Below are positions 4,243-6,589 of a DNA stretch of 6,589 nt, piece by piece. Position 1 is the stretch's first letter. The number at the start of each line of letters is the position of its first letter. Where the stretch lies: positions 1-6,589 of the forward strand of contig JAUQXD010000556.1 in NCBI GenBank assembly GCA_030834835.1. The letters are read 5' to 3'. The position numbers were made by a program, and so were the translations under genes. The DNA is from Thermoflexales bacterium. GTDB taxonomy: Bacteria; Chloroflexota; Anaerolineae; Fen-1058. The notes below the pieces were generated by a model, which was not told where the DNA came from, searched no databases, and worked only from the letters and a program-made list of their open reading frames with translations.

Positions 4243-6111
4243 TCACCTCACCACCTCCATCACTTCCGCCGCCGAATCATACCGCCCGAACATCGGCATT
4301 ACGTACACACCCTGCACCAGTTCGCGCAATTGCTCCAACGCCTCGCGCGCGATCTTGATCCCTTCCTTGCGGCCGTCGCTCGACTGGCGCATGCGCTCCA
4401 GTGTCCACTCCGGCAAAATGATGCTGGGCAATTCGTTATGCAGGAACTCCGCGTTGCGCAACGACGCCGGCGGCAGCACGCCGCCCATGATGGGAATCGG
4501 CACCTCGCCAAACTGATCGCGATAGCGCTGCAAGAACGCGCGAACCGGCGCTACGTCGAAGATTGGCTGCGACACGGCGAAATCCGCGCCCGCCATGATC
4601 TTCTTGCGAAACGTCTTGATCTCGCGCTCCAGATCGGGCGGATAGAAGTTCACAGCCACGCCAACATGGAATGTCGTGGCCGTTCCGATCGAAATTCCCG
4701 CCGAGTCTTTGCCGGTGTTGAGGCTGCTCTTGATCACCTTCACCAACCCCGACGGCACGATGTCATGCTGATCGCCCGCTTCGGGATAGTCGCCCACCGA
4801 CGGCGGATCGCCCATCAAAACGAGGAGATTGCGCACGCCCAACGCGTGCGCGGCCAGCAGGTCACCCTGCACGCGCAGCAGATTGCGGCCGCGCGTCGGA
4901 AAGTGCAGCACCGTTTCCATCTGCGTATCGCGCTGAATCAGATGGGCCAGCGCCCACGCGCTCATCCGCATGCGCGCCATCGGCGTGTCCGCGATGTGCA
5001 CCACGTCGAAGCCCGCGCGCTTGAGCTCACGCGCCGCCTCGATGATGCGATTGGCGTTGTGCCCGCGCGGCGGATCGACTTCCACCGCGATGACAAATTT
5101 CTGGTTGGCAAACTTCTCGGCCAGTTGCGTCGGCGCGATCGGCTCACTCGGCACCGCTTCAGACAGTGCGCCGCCGCGCGGCACACTGACCTGCACCCGC
5201 GTCACGCCGTGCAGTTCGGCCTCATCCAGCACCGCCCGCATCGCGCGGATGTGCCCGGGCGTCGTGCCGCAGCACCCGCCGACGATCGTTGCGCCCGCGT
5301 CGAGAAAACGCCGCGCATAATCGCCAAAGTATTCGGGCGTAGCGGGATACACCAGGCGTGGCCCCATGCGCTGCGGCCAACCCGCGTTCGGCTGAATCGA
5401 CACCAGCGGGCCACGCTCATTCGCGTGCGCGTGACGCGCCAACGTTTGAATCACCGGCAGCAAACGCGCCGGGCCGACGCTGCAATTCGCGCCGATCACG
5501 TTCACGCCTAATTCGATCAGCGTTCTCGCCACGAGATCAGGCGCGTCGCCCAGCGGTGTGCACGCATCCTCCGTAAACGTCATCTGCGCGATGATGGGCA
5601 CATCCGGCGCGACTTCTTTGGCAGCCTTAATCGCCTGTGTGATCTCGCCCAGATCGCTGAATGTCTCGACGATGAGCGCATCGACACCTTCAGCCGCGAT
5701 GGCGGCAATCTGCTCTTTGAAGGCTTCAAATGCCTCGCTCGCGCTGACCCGGCCCAACGGCGCGAGCCGCACGCCCAGCGGCCCGATCGAGGCGGCCACA
5801 TAGATCTTGCGCCGCGATTCATCCGCCGCCTTGCGAGCCAATCGCACGCCCGATCGGTTGATCTCGACGAGCCGGTTTTCCAGTTCGTGTTCGATCAGGC
5901 GAAAACGGTTCGCGCCGAAGGTGTTGGTCTCGATGATCTCCGCGCCCGCCTCCACGTAGGCGCGATGCACGTCGAGGATCACTTCCGGCTGCGACAGATT
6001 CAACTCATCGAAGCAGTGCTCAAATGAGATGCCACGCGCGTGAATCTGTGTGCCCATCGCGCCGTCGCATAGTATGGGGCCACGGTTGAGACGGTCAAGA
6101 AAATCAGTCAT
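4243..6111 (-). CDS. yitJ: Bifunctional homocysteine S-methyltransferase / 5,10-methylenetetrahydrofolate reductase (YitJ type)
   Basis: This is a cytosolic fusion enzyme of methionine and one-carbon metabolism, 622 residues from the ATG at 6111. The N-terminal half (about 1-305) is a zinc-dependent homocysteine methyltransferase barrel. It shows DGAMGT (16-21), NTFGAN, and the zinc cysteines Cys210 (GANCSVG) and Cys280-Cys281 (GGCCGTTPGHI). The C-terminal half (about 325-622) is a flavin-dependent MTHFR barrel that makes 5-methyl-THF. It has Glu344 in VEVDPP, ADTP at 374-377, MGDPP ending at 437, Gln515 in SQPIFD, and PIMGGVLPP. No cobalamin-binding or pterin module is attached, as in Bacillus YitJ and unlike full MetH. 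The frame can be extended to a TTG at 6207, but those 32 residues are encoded by an intergenic repeat array. AAGGA six bases before the ATG and the start of homology after it fix 6111. No S-box (SAM riboswitch) is recognisable upstream. All key residues look intact. Confidence 0.95.
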   Translation of the reverse strand: MTDFLDRLNRGPILCDGAMGTQIHARGISFEHCFDELNLSQPEVILDVHRAYVEAGAEIIETNTFGANRFRLIEHELENRLVEINRSGVRLARKAADESRRKIYVAASIGPLGVRLAPLGRVSASEAFEAFKEQIAAIAAEGVDALIVETFSDLGEITQAIKAAKEVAPDVPIIAQMTFTEDACTPLGDAPDLVARTLIELGVNVIGANCSVGPARLLPVIQTLARHAHANERGPLVSIQPNAGWPQRMGPRLVYPATPEYFGDYARRFLDAGATIVGGCCGTTPGHIRAMRAVLDEAELHGVTRVQVSVPRGGALSEAVPSEPIAPTQLAEKFANQKFVIAVEVDPPRGHNANRIIEAARELKRAGFDVVHIADTPMARMRMSAWALAHLIQRDTQMETVLHFPTRGRNLLRVQGDLLAAHALGVRNLLVLMGDPPSVGDYPEAGDQHDIVPSGLVKVIKSSLNTGKDSAGISIGTATTFHVGVAVNFYPPDLEREIKTFRKKIMAGADFAVSQPIFDVAPVRAFLQRYRDQFGEVPIPIMGGVLPPASLRNAEFLHNELPSIILPEWTLERMRQSSDGRKEGIKIAREALEQLRELVQGVYVMPMFGRYDSAAEVMEVVR

Positions 6112-6117
6112 GGTCAA

Positions 6118-6122
6118 TCCTT
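6118..6122 (-). promoter_or_regulatory. Ribosome binding site of the YitJ-type gene
   Basis: The minus strand reads AAGGA with six bases before the ATG at 6111. This decides the start against the longer TTG-initiated frame. Confidence 0.7.
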
Positions 6123-6141
6123 GTTGAAAGTAGATTAGGAC

Positions 6142-6255
6142 TTGGTAAATTGGTACATCAGGAATTGGTAGATTGGTCACAACCTGACTGAAAACGACAT
6201 CCACCAATTTACCAATCTACTAATTTACCAACTTACCAATTTACGAATCTACCAA
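6142..6255. repeat. Period-8 TTGGTAAA array in inverted arrangement
   Basis: On the minus strand, 6200-6255 is seven consecutive 8-base units with consensus TTGGTAAA. On the plus strand, 6142-6157 and 6165-6180 hold four more units of the same type in opposite orientation. The two blocks are separated by about 20 unrelated bases (6181-6199). TTGGTAAATTGGT at 6142-6154 is the perfect reverse complement of 6203-6215, and 6165-6177 pairs with 6211-6223 with one mismatch, so the region can fold into a large AT-rich hairpin. It fills nearly the whole gap between the PIG-L stop and the YitJ-type gene. Confidence 0.8.
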
Positions 6256-6256
6256 C

Positions 6257-6589
6257 CTACTCCTTCAACCTCACCACGCGAAAGTTCTCTGCAAACGCCA
6301 TGCCCTTCTCCTTGCCCGCATCCGCCGTACGCTGGCGGATCATCTCTTCGAGATTGGTCATCCCATCGAGCTGGCAATGATGCTCGCGCAGCGCCTTGAT
6401 CTTCAACTCGACCGTATCGCTGATGTCGATCCACGTGTCGAGGTTCTCAAAGGCGCGCACATACACGCCATGGACTTCGTGAACGAGACCTTCTTCGGGC
6501 CACAACAGTTCCATCGAAGCGCAGGGGAAGATCGCTTCGAGCGCAGCTAATGCCGCCGCGCGATGATCGGGATTATTGATGCGATTGTT
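6257..6589 (-). CDS. PIG-L (LmbE) family deacetylase, C-terminal part
   Basis: These are the last 110 codons of a gene that enters from the right edge. PIG-L enzymes are zinc-dependent deacetylases of N-acetylglucosaminyl compounds, including MshB and BshB of low-molecular-weight thiol synthesis. The fragment starts NNRINNPDHRAAALAAL, where PDHR is the late zinc-site motif of the family (its His a likely metal ligand). It continues with LLWPEEGL, VYVRAFENLDTWIDIS, a KALREHHCQL segment and the EKGMAFAENFRVVRL tail, all typical of the family's C-terminus. The N-terminal AHPDD metal motif lies outside the window. An ATG at 6514 could be taken as a start, but the frame is open for 25 codons above it and the PDHR motif is encoded there, so it is internal. 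The TAG stop abuts the repeat array. The gene reads toward the YitJ-type gene, 145 bases away; the specific substrate is unknown. Confidence 0.85.
   Translation of the reverse strand, partial: NNRINNPDHRAAALAALEAIFPCASMELLWPEEGLVHEVHGVYVRAFENLDTWIDISDTVELKIKALREHHCQLDGMTNLEEMIRQRTADAGKEKGMAFAENFRVVRLKE

Noticed and set aside
4330..5511. Long open frame (393 codons) on the plus strand inside the YitJ-type gene
   Set aside because: It is an Arg/His/Ala-rich antisense shadow of the intact methyltransferase/reductase gene, with no motif of its own.
6123..6160. Sigma-70 promoter directly before the YitJ-type gene
   Set aside because: The best pair (CTGATG, 18 bases, TAATCT) matches consensus at only three positions in each box and lies in low-complexity repeat sequence.
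6112..6207. N-terminal extension of the YitJ-type protein from a TTG at 6207
   Set aside because: The extra 32 residues are translated from the repeat array, while AAGGA and the start of family similarity mark the ATG at 6111.
6112..6260. SAM riboswitch (S-box) before the YitJ-type gene
   Set aside because: The leader is almost entirely TTGGTAAA-type repeats and lacks the multi-helix GC-rich core expected of an S-box; by eye nothing fits.
6257..6514. PIG-L gene as a complete 85-residue protein starting at ATG 6514
   Set aside because: The frame stays open to the window edge and the 25 codons above encode the family's PDHR motif, so this is an internal methionine of a longer protein.

Overview
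The window looks like a stretch of GC-rich bacterial chromosome in which almost every gene lies on the minus strand. My best guess at the source is a Chloroflexota-like lineage. That rests on the divergent Fpg N-terminus (MPELPELEVV), the fused YitJ-type methionine enzyme, the PIG-L deacetylase, and the short degenerate repeats that fill nearly every gap between genes. It is an inference; no marker gene or rRNA is present to settle it.

Layout from left to right. Positions 1-44 hold the first 14 codons of a minus-strand gene with a coiled-coil-like start. Positions 96-638 (+) hold the only plus-strand gene, a 180-aa protein that is visibly more AT-rich than its neighbours. It looks like the C-terminal part of a larger TOPRIM-type protein. 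Positions 719-1555 (-) encode an Fpg/MutM DNA glycosylase. Positions 1689-3992 (-) encode a secreted multidomain clan GH-A glycoside hydrolase (DUF5060-like N-domain, TIM barrel with a carbohydrate-binding insert, C-terminal beta-domain). Positions 4243-6111 (-) encode a fused homocysteine S-methyltransferase / methylenetetrahydrofolate reductase. Positions 6257-6589 (-) hold the C-terminal 110 residues of a PIG-L (LmbE) deacetylase that runs off the window. No gene-free gap reaches 300 bases.

The genes do not form an obvious pathway. The three complete minus-strand genes appear to be separate units. Each ends in the same arrangement: stop codon, a copy of a short GTAATnCGnACTGCG repeat, then a hairpin terminator. 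Upstream signals differ between genes. The hydrolase has a -35/-10 pair and a Shine-Dalgarno site, and the YitJ gene has a clear AAGGA site. The fpg gene and the partial gene at 1-44 have only a -10-like box six bases before ATG, which suggests leaderless mRNAs.

I found no convincing new multi-gene system. The points most worth a second look are the repeated 3'-end architecture, the period-8 inverted repeat array before the YitJ gene, the probable TOPRIM fragment, the barrel-inserted binding module in the hydrolase, and the replaced void-filling residues in the glycosylase.
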